From Desulfuromonas sp. TF (GTDB taxonomy: Bacteria; Desulfobacterota; Desulfuromonadia; Desulfuromonadales; ATBO01): DNA of 64,000 nt. The stretch is taken from the NCBI RefSeq assembly GCF_000472285.1, contig NZ_KI421421.1, positions 264,784 through 328,783 on the forward strand. Direction: 5' to 3'. Of this stretch, positions 42,844-51,900 are shown piece by piece. Position 1 is the stretch's first letter, and each line of letters begins with the position of its first letter. Below the pieces are notes generated by a model, which saw nothing but the letters and a program-made list of their open reading frames with translations, was not told the DNA's origin and did no database searches. Position numbers and translations under genes: made by a program.

Positions 42844-43235
42844 CCTTTCATCACTTTCAGGTGAAGCTTGCGCCGCCGCGGCCCGTCGAACTCACAGAAG
42901 TAGATCCCCTGCCAGGTCCCAAGCACCGGTTCCCCATCCTCGATCAGGACAGTTTCACTTGCCCCCACCAGGGTGCTTTTGATGTGAGCGGCGCTGTTCC
43001 CCTCGCCGTGCCGATAGCCGTCATTCATAGGGACGATCTTGTTCAGCTCCATGATCATATCCCGAACCACATCGGGATCGGCGTTCTCGTTGATGGTCAA
43101 CGCCGCGGTGGTATGTGGGACGAACAGAAAAACCACTCCGACCCGTACCCCTGAGTCGCGGATAGCCCGGCGCACCTCCCCGGTGACGTCGATCATCTCT
43201 ACCTGCATCCGGCTGGAAATCTCGATGGTCTTCAT
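42840..43235 (-). CDS. yjbQ: YjbQ/UPF0047 family protein
   Basis: A 131-aa single-domain protein with the UPF0047 pattern: V-G-V-V-F-L-F-V-P-H-T-T-A-A-L-T-I-N-E-N-A-D-P-D-V, H-G-E-G-N-S-A-A-H-I-K, and the end signature L-G-T-W-Q-G-I-Y-F-C-E-F-D-G-P-R. Members have been reported with weak thiamine-phosphate-synthase-like activity; the main role is not settled. The His-rich pocket fits a metal or phosphate site. It is first in a two-gene operon with the DUF362 protein. Confidence 0.93.
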   Translation of the reverse strand: MKTIEISSRMQVEMIDVTGEVRRAIRDSGVRVGVVFLFVPHTTAALTINENADPDVVRDMIMELNKIVPMNDGYRHGEGNSAAHIKSTLVGASETVLIEDGEPVLGTWQGIYFCEFDGPRRRKLHLKVMKG

Positions 43236-43260
43236 GGCTACTCAGAAGATGGCGATGCCA

Positions 43261-44094
43261 TCATGGTTCTGGCTCCCTTATGCTTTGGGCGATCGCCTCT
43301 ATCGCCCGGCTTCGGTACAGAACAGAGGCGTGTCCCATCCCGGTCAATTCGATATTTCGCACCCCCGCAAGACGACCATTTTCAAAGGGTAGAATCATGT
43401 TGTCGTGTCGGTTGACGATGGCGGTCAGACGCACCTCCGTGGGCAGGGGGGCTGCAGCGAGGCGTTGGAGAAACTCCGAGCCCGGCAAAAGGTGTTTCCC
43501 CAGGGGGGTCAGGGCAAAAGGGACGAGTTTGGAGCCTCCGTTCGGGCAGGAGAGCAGAACGCAGGCTTCGACTTTCTGCTCTCCTCCGCGGAGCTGAATG
43601 TAGTTGCGGGCGATCATTCCTCCCATGGAATGCCCCACCAGGTGGATCTTGTCGACTCCGGAGGAGTGCCGCAGTTCATCCACCTTTTTTGATACCCGTT
43701 CGGTCAACCTTTCCACATCATACCACGGGGGGAGATTGATCGCGTAAAGAGCCTTGTATCCCCGGTTGCGAAGGCGGAACCTGGCCCAGAGCCAGCAGGC
43801 GCGGTTGTGGAAGAGTCCGTGCAGAAGGAGAACCGGAGTGTCGCCGCCATCCGTCGCCGGTTTCTCCTTGAAGCTGAACCAGCCCAGGGGATGAAGCAGT
43901 ACGGTTACGAAGAGAAGCAGCGTCTCCGTCGTGATCAGTTTCGCGGCAAACCAGAGACGCCCGGGGACGAAACGCTCCTGCATCAAGACCGGTTCACGAT
44001 TGGCATATTCGTACCAGGCAATGGCGTAGCTGAGAATGACGACCGCTGCCACAATGCCGAATAGAAGTTCTAAGATGGCGAAAAGAATACACAT
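43261..44094 (-). CDS. Membrane-anchored alpha/beta-hydrolase (lipase/esterase-like)
   Basis: A 277-aa protein starting at ATG 44094 after AGGAGG. The N-terminal hydrophobic segment (I-L-E-L-L-F-G-I-V-A-A-V-V-I-L-S-Y-A) and a second near 60 suggest a membrane anchor. The hydrolase part has V-L-L-L-H-G-L-F-H-N (oxyanion region), the nucleophile elbow L-V-G-H-S-M-G-G-M (Ser), and T-G-M-G-H-A-S-V-L (catalytic His) near the end. It resembles triacylglycerol lipase-type enzymes; lipid or ester substrates are inferred. Confidence 0.85.
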   Translation of the reverse strand: MCILFAILELLFGIVAAVVILSYAIAWYEYANREPVLMQERFVPGRLWFAAKLITTETLLLFVTVLLHPLGWFSFKEKPATDGGDTPVLLLHGLFHNRACWLWARFRLRNRGYKALYAINLPPWYDVERLTERVSKKVDELRHSSGVDKIHLVGHSMGGMIARNYIQLRGGEQKVEACVLLSCPNGGSKLVPFALTPLGKHLLPGSEFLQRLAAAPLPTEVRLTAIVNRHDNMILPFENGRLAGVRNIELTGMGHASVLYRSRAIEAIAQSIREPEP

Positions 44095-44409
44095 ATTTCC
44101 TCCTGATCCCGAATAGTATGGCATGCTGCCTGGAAGCCGTCAACTATGGACGGGCAGAGATGAAGAAATACAAGGCATCGGAAAGAGTATAAAGAAAAAT
44201 AGAAATGAAACCTTTTGGCCCGATTCCTGCTTTTGAAAAAGGCAGATTATGTTTTAATAGACATAGTATCAATACAAATTTGATCACCCATTGAAATTCA
44301 GCCGAAACCGTCATTTATTTCTACACCATTTTGTCTTCTTATGACATTTTAAACTTTCTGCTGTTTAATGAAGTAGATTTGTCAGTACCTGTATTTGAAG
44401 GAGGAGTTC
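44095..44409. other. AT-rich intergenic region without a visible gene
   Basis: A divergent spacer between the hydrolase and xerC. It is clearly more AT-rich than its surroundings and presumably holds both promoters. I could not define a confident -35/-10 pair and see no repeat or RNA. Confidence 0.5.
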
Positions 44410-45309
44410 GTGAAAAAGCTGATGTCCAGTTTTGAAAGGCATCTTGTCGTCGAGAGAAACGTTTCCGACCATACGCGCCGTGCCTACCTCCGTGATCTGG
44501 AAGGTTTCCGGACGTTCCTGGCTGAAAACCTGCCGGGAAAGGATAGCGGCGAAGAACTCCTCCGACGGGTGGATCACCTCACGCTGCGGCGCTATATGGC
44601 CCAGCTTCACAGGACCAACCGTAAGACCACCATCGGCCGCAAGCTGGCCGCCATCAGGACCTTCTTTCGCTATCTGGTGAGGGAGGGGGTCGTCAAGGCC
44701 AATCCCGGTGAGATGGTGAGCACCCCCCGGCAGGAAAAGTATCTGCCCAAGACCCTGTCCGTAGACGAGGCGTTCGCTCTGATGGAAAGCGGCGAGGGCT
44801 CCGGTCTGCTCGCCATGCGCGACAGGGCCATCGTCGAAATGCTGTACTCCTGCGGCCTGCGAGTCAGCGAACTGACCGCTCTGGACGTCGGCAGCGTTTC
44901 TCTTGAGGAGGGCCTGGTCCGAGTCCTCGGCAAAGGGAGCAAGGAGCGCATCGTGCCGGTCGGCCGCCAGGCTAGGGAGGTCCTGAGGCTCTATCTTGAC
45001 GAGAGGAATGCGCCTCCCGATGGAGAGCCCCTCTTTCTCAACCATCGGGGAGGGAGGCTGACCCCGCGCAGCATTCAGCGTCACCTGAAAAAGTATCTGC
45101 TCATGGCCGGCATTCTCAAGGAGGCCACCCCCCACAGCCTGCGTCATTCCTTCGCGACGCATCTCCTGGACGGCGGAGCCGACCTGAGGGCCATCCAGGA
45201 GCTGCTCGGCCACGCGTCCCTCTCAACAACTCAAAAATACACACAGGTGAGCGTCGATCACCTCACCGCCGTTTACGACAAGGCTCATCCTCGCAGCAGG
45301 AAAAAATAA
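44410..45309 (+). CDS. xerC: Tyrosine recombinase XerC/D
   Basis: A 299-aa recombinase. The start is the GTG at 44410 with AAGGAGG 6 bases before it. The SAM-like core-binding domain (1-about 100) includes N-V-S-D-H-T-R-R-A-Y-L-R-D-L. Catalytic residues are present: Arg in C-G-L-R-V-S-E-L, Lys in G-K-G-S-K-E-R, H-S-L-R-H-S-F (His and Arg), G-H-A-S-L-S-T-T-Q-K-Y (His and the Tyr nucleophile). Length and motifs fit chromosome-dimer resolution rather than phage integrases, and no phage or plasmid genes surround it. Confidence 0.9.
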   Translation: MKKLMSSFERHLVVERNVSDHTRRAYLRDLEGFRTFLAENLPGKDSGEELLRRVDHLTLRRYMAQLHRTNRKTTIGRKLAAIRTFFRYLVREGVVKANPGEMVSTPRQEKYLPKTLSVDEAFALMESGEGSGLLAMRDRAIVEMLYSCGLRVSELTALDVGSVSLEEGLVRVLGKGSKERIVPVGRQAREVLRLYLDERNAPPDGEPLFLNHRGGRLTPRSIQRHLKKYLLMAGILKEATPHSLRHSFATHLLDGGADLRAIQELLGHASLSTTQKYTQVSVDHLTAVYDKAHPRSRKK

Positions 45310-45328
45310 CCAAAATAGTCATAAATGC

Positions 45329-45356
45329 TTGACAGGGTTTCTTTGCAGGCTAAACT
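45329..45356 (+). promoter_or_regulatory. Sigma-70 promoter of peroxiredoxin gene
   Basis: TTGACA and TAAACT are separated by 16 bases; the start codon lies 33 bases after the -10. Confidence 0.6.
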
Positions 45357-45389
45357 ACTCGGAAACACTTCAGCAAAGGAGGATTTGTC

Positions 45390-45917
45390 ATGTCTGTTCT
45401 TCAGGTGGGCCAACCGGCGCCCGACTTTACCATGGAAGGGGTTTCCGGCAAGGAATTCAAGGAGTTTTCCCTCTCCGATTTTCATGGACGGTGGGTGGTG
45501 CTCTTCTTCTACCCTCTCGATTTCACCTTCGTCTGCCCAACCGAAATCGTCGGGTTCAATGACCGATATAAGGAATTCCAGAAGCTGAACGCGGAAATCC
45601 TCGGTGCCAGCGTCGACTCCAAGTTTTCTCATCTGGCCTGGATCAGCCAGGAACTGGGCGACCTCCATTACCCCCTCCTCTCCGATATCACCAAGGATGT
45701 GGCGCGCAAGTACGGCATCCTGATCGAGCAGCAGGGTATCAGTCTGCGCGGCCTCTATATCATCGATCCCAACGGTCTTCTGCGCTATGAGCTCGTGCAT
45801 GATCTCGGAGTCGGCCGCAGTGTCGATGAGACTCTCAGGGTCCTCGAGGCCCTGCAGACCGGCGAACTCTGCCCCATCAACTGGAAAAAGGGAGTGAAAA
45901 CTCTGGGGAAGGGGTAG
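45390..45917 (+). CDS. Typical 2-Cys peroxiredoxin (AhpC/Prx1 group)
   Basis: A 175-aa cytosolic thiol peroxidase that reduces H2O2 and alkyl hydroperoxides. The peroxidatic Cys is in F-Y-P-L-D-F-T-F-V-C-P-T-E near residue 50, the catalytic Arg context follows in L-R-G-L-Y-I-I-D-P, and the resolving Cys is in T-G-E-L-C-P-I-N-W near 163. AAAGGAGG precedes the ATG. It is monocistronic with its own promoter and terminator, a common set-up in anaerobes for oxygen protection. Confidence 0.95.
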   Translation: MSVLQVGQPAPDFTMEGVSGKEFKEFSLSDFHGRWVVLFFYPLDFTFVCPTEIVGFNDRYKEFQKLNAEILGASVDSKFSHLAWISQELGDLHYPLLSDITKDVARKYGILIEQQGISLRGLYIIDPNGLLRYELVHDLGVGRSVDETLRVLEALQTGELCPINWKKGVKTLGKG

Positions 45918-45942
45918 ACTCTCCAGTTGGGCAATCTCGCAC

Positions 45943-45973
45943 AAAAAAAGCGGCCTTTCGGCCGCTTTTTTTC
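45943..45973. terminator. Bidirectional terminator between peroxiredoxin and HAF lipoprotein genes
   Basis: AAAAAAAGCGGCC-TTTC-GGCCGCTTTTTTT, symmetrical, between two convergent genes. Confidence 0.85.
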
Positions 45974-46024
45974 GGTGTCCTTTTTTTCAAGTTCAGGGGT
46001 GTCGGTTTTTCGACTCCCTCCTTC

Positions 46025-47074
46025 CTACCGGGGATTCGCCAAGAAAGCCCGGAAACAGCCGGCGGTCTCCGTCCAGCCGACGATCTGCCCGCTGTTATTC
46101 ATATCCGAAACCTCCACGTATCCCCCGCCGAGCTGCTCCAGATCGATCAGTTCGCCATCCTTCAGGAGGTAAATGGCTTTCTCCGTTCCCACGCTGGCCT
46201 TGATCAGGATGTCACCGGCATCGTTGATGGCCACGGCGCTGCTGTAGGTCCATTCCTGTTCGGCAAGCGCCGTCATGCGGCCGTTTTCCCAGGAAAAGGC
46301 CTGGTATCTCCCGTCGGCCGTCTGGGACCAGCCGACGATCTGACCCGATTCGTTGATATCCGTACCCTGGGTGCTCGCCCCCCCGAGGGTTCCAAGATCG
46401 ACCATGGAGCCGTCGCTTTGTGCCAGCAGGGTGTGGAATCCGTTCTGTCGAAGCTCTTTGATGAGGACCTGTCCGGCATCGTTCATCTCGACGGCATAGG
46501 CGTTGAGGTCCGGAGCGAGAAAAAGAGGGGACCCCTCCTCATCGAGAAAGCTCTGTTCCGTCTCTCCTGTGTGACGGCCCACGACCCGCCCTTGGGAATC
46601 AAGGGCGTAGGCTCTGCTCGGCCCCTCGGGCAAATCGAACAGGTAAACCTGGTCGGTATAAATGAAAGCTTCGGTCCCCGTATCCGTGAACAGCCAGCCG
46701 ACCACCTCTCCGGCATCATTCAGATCCATGGCCTGGGCCGAATCGACCAGATGCTTCATGGTGCCTTCGGTCCAGCGGAAGATGTGCTGGGCACCTCCGG
46801 CTGTCAGATAATTGCCGAGGACCTGTCCGGAATCGCTGATAGCAATGGCATAGCTCTCTTCCCCGAGGGTGCCGAGCAGCTGCATCTGATAAGCCGAGCT
46901 GGATATGGTGCTCTGCGCAGGAGACGTGGTGCTGACGGCCGTCGATTCGGAAGTGCTGACTCCCTTCCCACCGCCACCGCCACCGCCACCGCCTCCGCCA
47001 CCGCCGCAGCCGGTCAAGGTAACGGAGAGCAGCAGAGCGGATAAAGCGCCTGTAATCCAAAGAATCTTTTTCAT
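46025..47074 (-). CDS. HAF-repeat lipoprotein
   Basis: A 349-aa exported protein. The lipobox L-T-G-C-G near residue 21 follows a hydrophobic signal (L-W-I-T-G-A-L-S-A-L-L-L-S-V), and the mature protein starts with 13 Gly in a row, then a Ser/Thr linker. The rest consists of repeated units with A-x-x-I-N-D-x-G-Q-V-V-G-W and F-x-W-x-x-G-x-M motifs, as in the HAF/DUF3466 type of beta-propeller-like surface proteins. Function is unknown. A near-consensus sigma-54 promoter lies 57 bases upstream, and the next gene upstream encodes a sigma-54 activator, which probably controls it. Confidence 0.82.
   Translation of the reverse strand: MKKILWITGALSALLLSVTLTGCGGGGGGGGGGGGGKGVSTSESTAVSTTSPAQSTISSSAYQMQLLGTLGEESYAIAISDSGQVLGNYLTAGGAQHIFRWTEGTMKHLVDSAQAMDLNDAGEVVGWLFTDTGTEAFIYTDQVYLFDLPEGPSRAYALDSQGRVVGRHTGETEQSFLDEEGSPLFLAPDLNAYAVEMNDAGQVLIKELRQNGFHTLLAQSDGSMVDLGTLGGASTQGTDINESGQIVGWSQTADGRYQAFSWENGRMTALAEQEWTYSSAVAINDAGDILIKASVGTEKAIYLLKDGELIDLEQLGGGYVEVSDMNNSGQIVGWTETAGCFRAFLANPR
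46968..47010. repeat. CCACCG microsatellite encoding a poly-Gly run
   Basis: Consecutive CCACCG-type hexamers encode 13 glycines directly behind the lipidated Cys. Slippage here would change the linker length in multiples of one or two residues, or shift the frame. Confidence 0.65.
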
Positions 47075-47130
47075 GGCTTACCTCCTGGTGGTTCCCATTC
47101 AGAACAGAGCGTTGTCTTTGTCTGAATAGA

Positions 47131-47147
47131 TTGCCAGAGACGTGCCA
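47131..47147 (-). promoter_or_regulatory. Sigma-54 promoter of the HAF lipoprotein gene
   Basis: On the minus strand TGGCACGTCTCTGGCAA has GG at 47146-47145 and GC at 47134-47133, 10 bases apart, with the full TGGCACG -24 block. The remaining spacer to 47334 shows no gene. Confidence 0.78.
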
Positions 47148-47334
47148 TGAGTGTAACTACTTTATATTACAATATAAATTCATTGCTGGGAGGTTGAGGG
47201 CGGAGCGTGTGACGAAAAGTTGACTCGGCGGAAGAAGGGGTTTATTCGTCTAACTAGGCCTGGAAAGCGGCTTCGGCGATATGGGAAATGGAAAAGGGGG
47301 TGATAAGGGGCGAGTCGGTATTCCGACAGCCGGA

Positions 47335-48762
47335 TCAGGACAGCTCCAGACCTTTTTTCTTGATCTTATCGAGGAGGGTGGTCCGATTGAGGTTCAACAG
47401 GCGGGCCGCCTCCTTCTTGTTGCCGCTGGACAGATTCAGAGCCTGACGGATCAGCCTGGACTCGAATTCGTCCACCAGGGCGTTGAAGTCGATGCCGGCC
47501 GAAGACCACGAGGGGCCGGATTCGGTCACGCCGTCTCGATACTCCTCCTCGCTGGTCGGGGCGGGATTGACCGCATCCGGCGCATACTTCTCGGGCAGGT
47601 CCGACAAGTCGATGGAACCGCCGCCGTGCAGGATGACCAGGCGCTGGACGAGATTTTCCAGCTCCCGGACGTTGCCAGGCCAGGAGTATTTCTTCAGTGC
47701 CGCCACCGCTCCGGGTTCGAAGCCGCGCAGCCGGTACTTGCGGTTTCGATTGTAGACCCGCACGAAATTTTCGATGAGCAGTGGAATGTCTTCTTTCCGC
47801 TCGCGCAGGGGGGGGATGGTCAGGGGAATGACATTGAGGCGGTAAAAGAGATCCTCGCGGAAGCGGCCCTCGGCAACCATCTGTTCGAGGTCCCGGTGGG
47901 TTGCGGCGACGATCCGCACGTCGACGGGGATCGGCTTCAATCCTCCCACCGGTTCGAAGGTCTTCTCCTGAAGGACGCGAAGGAGCTTGGCCTGCAGGGA
48001 GGGTTTCATGTCGCCGATCTCGTCCAGAAAGATGGTGCCCCCGTCGGCGAATTGAAAGCGCCCCATTTTGGCGCTCACCGCGCCGGTGAAAGCCCCCTTG
48101 AGGTGGCCGAAAAGCTCGCTCTCCAGCAGCTCGTCGGGAATCGCCGCGCAGTTGACGGGAACGAAGTTTCTGCCCTTGCGGCCGCTGAACGCGTGGATGG
48201 CTCGGGCCACCAGCTCCTTGCCGGTGCCGCTTTCTCCCCGGACAAGAACCGTGCTGTCGGCATCCTCGGCGACTCTTTCGATCATTTCGAACAGTGTCCG
48301 CATGTTCTGGGTGTTTCCGATGATGCCGTAGAAGCCGTCGCTCTTGCGGACCTTGAAGCCGCGCGTCTCCTTGTGGTTGATGAGGTCATGGTGAGAAAGG
48401 CCCCTGGCGGAGGCAATAATGGCTTCTCCTGTGTGATAGGGATAATTGAGATAGGTGAAACAGCCCATCTTCAACGCCTGCACGATGGCCTCCTGATTTC
48501 CGAGGGGGACGCAGGGAATGGTGATGACATGGGAAAACTTCCGATGAACGTTTTTCAGAAGATCGATCTGTTCGTCCGAGGTATGGAGATTGCCCGCAAT
48601 CAGGACGCAGATATCCTCCTGGGCCAGGATATCCAACACCTCCAGGGCCGTGGCGGCCTCGGCAACCACGCAGTCGATATTCTTGCGCAGCGCCATGGCC
48701 AGCTCCTCCCTGGCGGCGGGATCTTTCTCCACGAGCAGGATGCTGCGCAGGATGCTGGCCAT
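47335..48762 (-). CDS. Sigma-54-dependent activator with degenerate receiver
   Basis: A 475-aa regulator starting at ATG 48762 after AAAAGG. The N-terminal receiver-like domain (1-about 120) starts I-L-L-V-E-K-D but lacks the phospho-acceptor Asp (strand 3 reads V-L-I-A-G-N-L-H) and the conserved Lys (Y-L-N-Y-P), so it is unlikely to be phosphorylated. The AAA+ domain is complete: G-E-S-G-T-G-K-E, the intact G-A-F-T-G-A loop, G-G-T-I-F-L-D-E-I-G, and W-P-G-N-V-R-E-L-E. The C-terminus is a Fis-type helix-turn-helix (N-K-K-E-A-A-R-L-L-N-L-N-R-T). It lies next to a sigma-54 promoter for the lipoprotein gene. The activating signal is unknown. Confidence 0.92.
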   Translation of the reverse strand: MASILRSILLVEKDPAAREELAMALRKNIDCVVAEAATALEVLDILAQEDICVLIAGNLHTSDEQIDLLKNVHRKFSHVITIPCVPLGNQEAIVQALKMGCFTYLNYPYHTGEAIIASARGLSHHDLINHKETRGFKVRKSDGFYGIIGNTQNMRTLFEMIERVAEDADSTVLVRGESGTGKELVARAIHAFSGRKGRNFVPVNCAAIPDELLESELFGHLKGAFTGAVSAKMGRFQFADGGTIFLDEIGDMKPSLQAKLLRVLQEKTFEPVGGLKPIPVDVRIVAATHRDLEQMVAEGRFREDLFYRLNVIPLTIPPLRERKEDIPLLIENFVRVYNRNRKYRLRGFEPGAVAALKKYSWPGNVRELENLVQRLVILHGGGSIDLSDLPEKYAPDAVNPAPTSEEEYRDGVTESGPSWSSAGIDFNALVDEFESRLIRQALNLSSGNKKEAARLLNLNRTTLLDKIKKKGLELS

Positions 48763-48796
48763 GGAATTTTCCTTTTTAGGCAATAAAAAAATCCTA

Positions 48797-48880
48797 TCCG
48801 CAGATTTCGCAGATGTCACAGATAAAAAACCCTGAATTTTCATTGTTTTAAAATCTGCGTTCATCTGCGTCATCTGCGGA
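48797..48880. repeat. Inverted-repeat element 3 (CGCAGAT family)
   Basis: The left arm TCCGCAGATTTCGCAGAT has an inverted partner at the right end (TCCGCAGATGACGCAGAT read on the other strand), each arm holding about three CGCAGAT-like units. It lies after the end of the 1998-aa gene and before the activator gene. Confidence 0.7.
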
Positions 48881-48952
48881 AGAATCTGACTGATTCTGTT
48901 TTGAATATCTCTTTATAACGTACCTGCAGGGATTTTGAAAGCTTGAAGGCGA

Positions 48953-51900
48953 TCAGAGGTTCTGCATCTGGCGGGCGGCTTCCCGGACGCTCTCCTGGTC
49001 GAACTTGAGCCGGAAGGCGACGAAGGGGCCCTGGGCCGTGAAGTCGGCTTTCGAGAAGTCCTCGTCCTCAAAGCCGAGGAAATTGTATCCGAGGCTGACC
49101 CAGGCATTCGTCGCCACGTTGCAGCCGATGGACACGCCGGTGCCGAAGTCGATCTGCCCGCTCTCCCAGGAGTGGAGCATCCCCCCCCGAAGGCCGATGT
49201 CCCATCGTTCGTCGAGGTCGTAGCGCCCTTCCACTCCGATCAGGTCGGTGAAGCCGTCGTAGGAGTCGCCATCGATGTTCTCCTGCACATACTTGGCCCC
49301 GTACTGCAGGGAGAGCTGGGTCCTGCGGTTCGGCTTGTAGTTGGCGTTCAGGTTGTTGACCAGGCGCCAGTTGTTGAAGCCGAAGTCCTCGGAGGACTCC
49401 TGTTCGAAGCGGTAATCCAGCCGGTTGAGGACGATCCAGCGGGTGTACAGGGGGCGGTAGGCGAGGCCGAAGCGGAGTTCGCCGTCCGTCCGCTCCGCCG
49501 TCCGGGATTCGGTGGTGAAGATCTGGGCCCGGGCCGAAAGGCCCAGCCCCCGGTGGACCTCACCCACGATGGCGCTGAAGAAACCCCATTTGTCCTCGGT
49601 CTCGCCGTCGCGGTATTCGATCCGGTTGGCCCAGGACCACTTCTCCAGCTTGTAGGTCGCCCCCAGGGAGACGGCGGTGAAATCCTCGGTTTCCCCCGAG
49701 GCGGGAGGCACGTCCGTGTCGAAGTCCTCGGCGTCCGCCTCCCTCATGGTGTGGCTGCGGTCGAAGCTGCCGTCCAGGCTCCAGCGCTCGCTCACCTGCC
49801 AGGTCTGCCCCAGGCCGAAGAGGGCGAACATCCTGGGGCCGTATTCCCCCGTCTGCTGCTCGAGGGAGCTGCTCACGGTGCCGCCGGTCCAGGGAGTGGT
49901 CTTGACGCCGACGCGGGTGGTCTGTGTTTCGGTATCGTCGTCCCGGGTGAATTCCTGGGCCGCGAAGAGGGTGGTGGACTGGGTGAGCTTGAAGTCGGCG
50001 CCCAGGGTGGTGCGGGTGGGGAAGTCCCCGCTTTCGTTCTTGCCTCCGAGGGACTGCTCGTGGACGGCGCGCAGCAGGAGGCGCTCATGGGCCTGCCAGG
50101 TTCCGCCGAAGAGGGCCTGGGTGGAGCGCTCCGTCTCGCCTCCTTCGAAATCGTCCACCGCCATTCGCAGGCCGGTGGTCAGGCTGTAGCGTCTGGCCTG
50201 CCAGGTGAGATCGGTCTGGGCCACGTCCCGCACCGCGTCCGTCTCCAGGTTCACCTGGCGGTAGAGCTGTCCTCCGAGCTCCAGCTCGTTCGTGAGGCGA
50301 TAGACCCCTTCACCTCCGAACTTGCGCGTCCCTTCCTCGCTTCCGCTCTGCTGGCCGAGACCGAAGCCGTTCTCTAGTTCGCGGACGTAGAGCCTTCCGT
50401 CCATCTTCTCGGCGCGGTGCTCCACCTCGGCCAGCCAGGCGCTCCCATTCCGGGAGACGCCCGGCGATTCCGAATCGCTGGTGGAGACCTCCGCCTTCAG
50501 CCGGGTCTCCTCCGTGATGTCCCAGGTGGCGTCCAGCCCGTAGAGGTCGCCTTCGGCGTTGTCCTGTTCCTCGTGGATGGCGGTGGCCCCGACCTCGATC
50601 CCCTTCTCCGGCCAGCGCAGCGCGGCGCGGCCGCCGTAGTTGAGGGAGGCTTCACCCTTCCCTATGACCTCGTAATCGACCACGATGGTGACGGGATTGA
50701 AGTTCTCGTCGCGGCTGGGGATCGGCTCCTTGAAGAAGAGAGTGCCGTCGGAGTAGTCGATGTTGTAGTCGATATGGCGGGTGAGCTCCCGGGAGGAGAC
50801 GATCACCTCGCTGCGCAGCCGGTCGCGCACCTCGATGGTTACCTCCTCCGAGTTGAGGACGATGTCCCTGCGGGAGAGGCGGTAGAGCCCCGAGGTGCCG
50901 TCGCCGCGGATCTCGTCCTTGACGAAGCCCTGCTCGGTGTCGCTGGCGAAGAGGTTGAAGGTCGCGTACTTGCCGTTGTACTCCGATTTGAAGCCGGTCA
51001 GTCTTCGGCTGTAGCGGGAGAGCTCGGTCTGGGTCAGCCCGGTGTCGTAGTCGCCGAAGAGGGCATAGAACTGCTCCCGCTCCAGCTTGACGTAGAGCTT
51101 CTCGGCGCTGGCGGCGTCGTAGGCCTGCTGGCTGGCGTCGCCGTAGAGGGTGTAGTAGGTGTCCGGATCGATGATCTGGAGCAATTCCTCGTCCTTGCGG
51201 TCCGGCTTGTCCGAGTCGTAGGCCAGAGTCAGCAGCCACTTGCCGAGAATCCGTCCCTTGCCGAAGAAGGCCACCCGGCCGTCCTCGTAAAGGTCCTCCT
51301 CCACGTTCGAAGGCAGGTTTTCCATGTTGCCGGACACATCGTTGTACCCCACGGTTCCTTCTGCCAAGCCGACCAGGATCCAGTCGCGGAGCTGGGGCTG
51401 GAGCCAGGCCCGGATCTCCTGATCGCGGTCGGCCAGCTTGAAGCGAAGGACCACCTCACCCGAGCGGCTGGTCGGCTCCAGTTGGATCAGGGCGACGCCG
51501 TCCGGGCCGACCTGGAAGTGGGGCCGGAAGTCCTGCTCCTCCGCCTCGACATTGCGGGCGACGGTCTCCTTCCGGTCCCAGGCCGCGTAGGGTAGGTCCA
51601 CCGCGAAGTCGCCGACCACCCCTTCCCGGGCTGGGTATCCGTCCTTGTCGGTCAGGCGCACGGCGATGACGGAGGGATTCTTGCCGTCGGCGATGAGGGC
51701 GGAATGCTCCGGGGAAAGGACGACCTTCACCGGGGGGCCGGAATAATGCACGTTGCGCTTCAGACGATGGATGACGGCGGCGTCGGCGTTGCGGACGACC
51801 AGCTCGAAGGCGTTGTCCCCGTCGTGAATCCCGATCCCCCGCCATTGGCTGACCGCCACCGTGCCGGCGCCGTTCGCGAGGGTTCCCTCGAAGGAAAGGG

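Noticed and set aside
44410-45309. XerC as marker of an integrated phage or plasmid
   Set aside because: Length and motifs match chromosomal XerC/D and no phage, plasmid or attachment-site signatures surround it.
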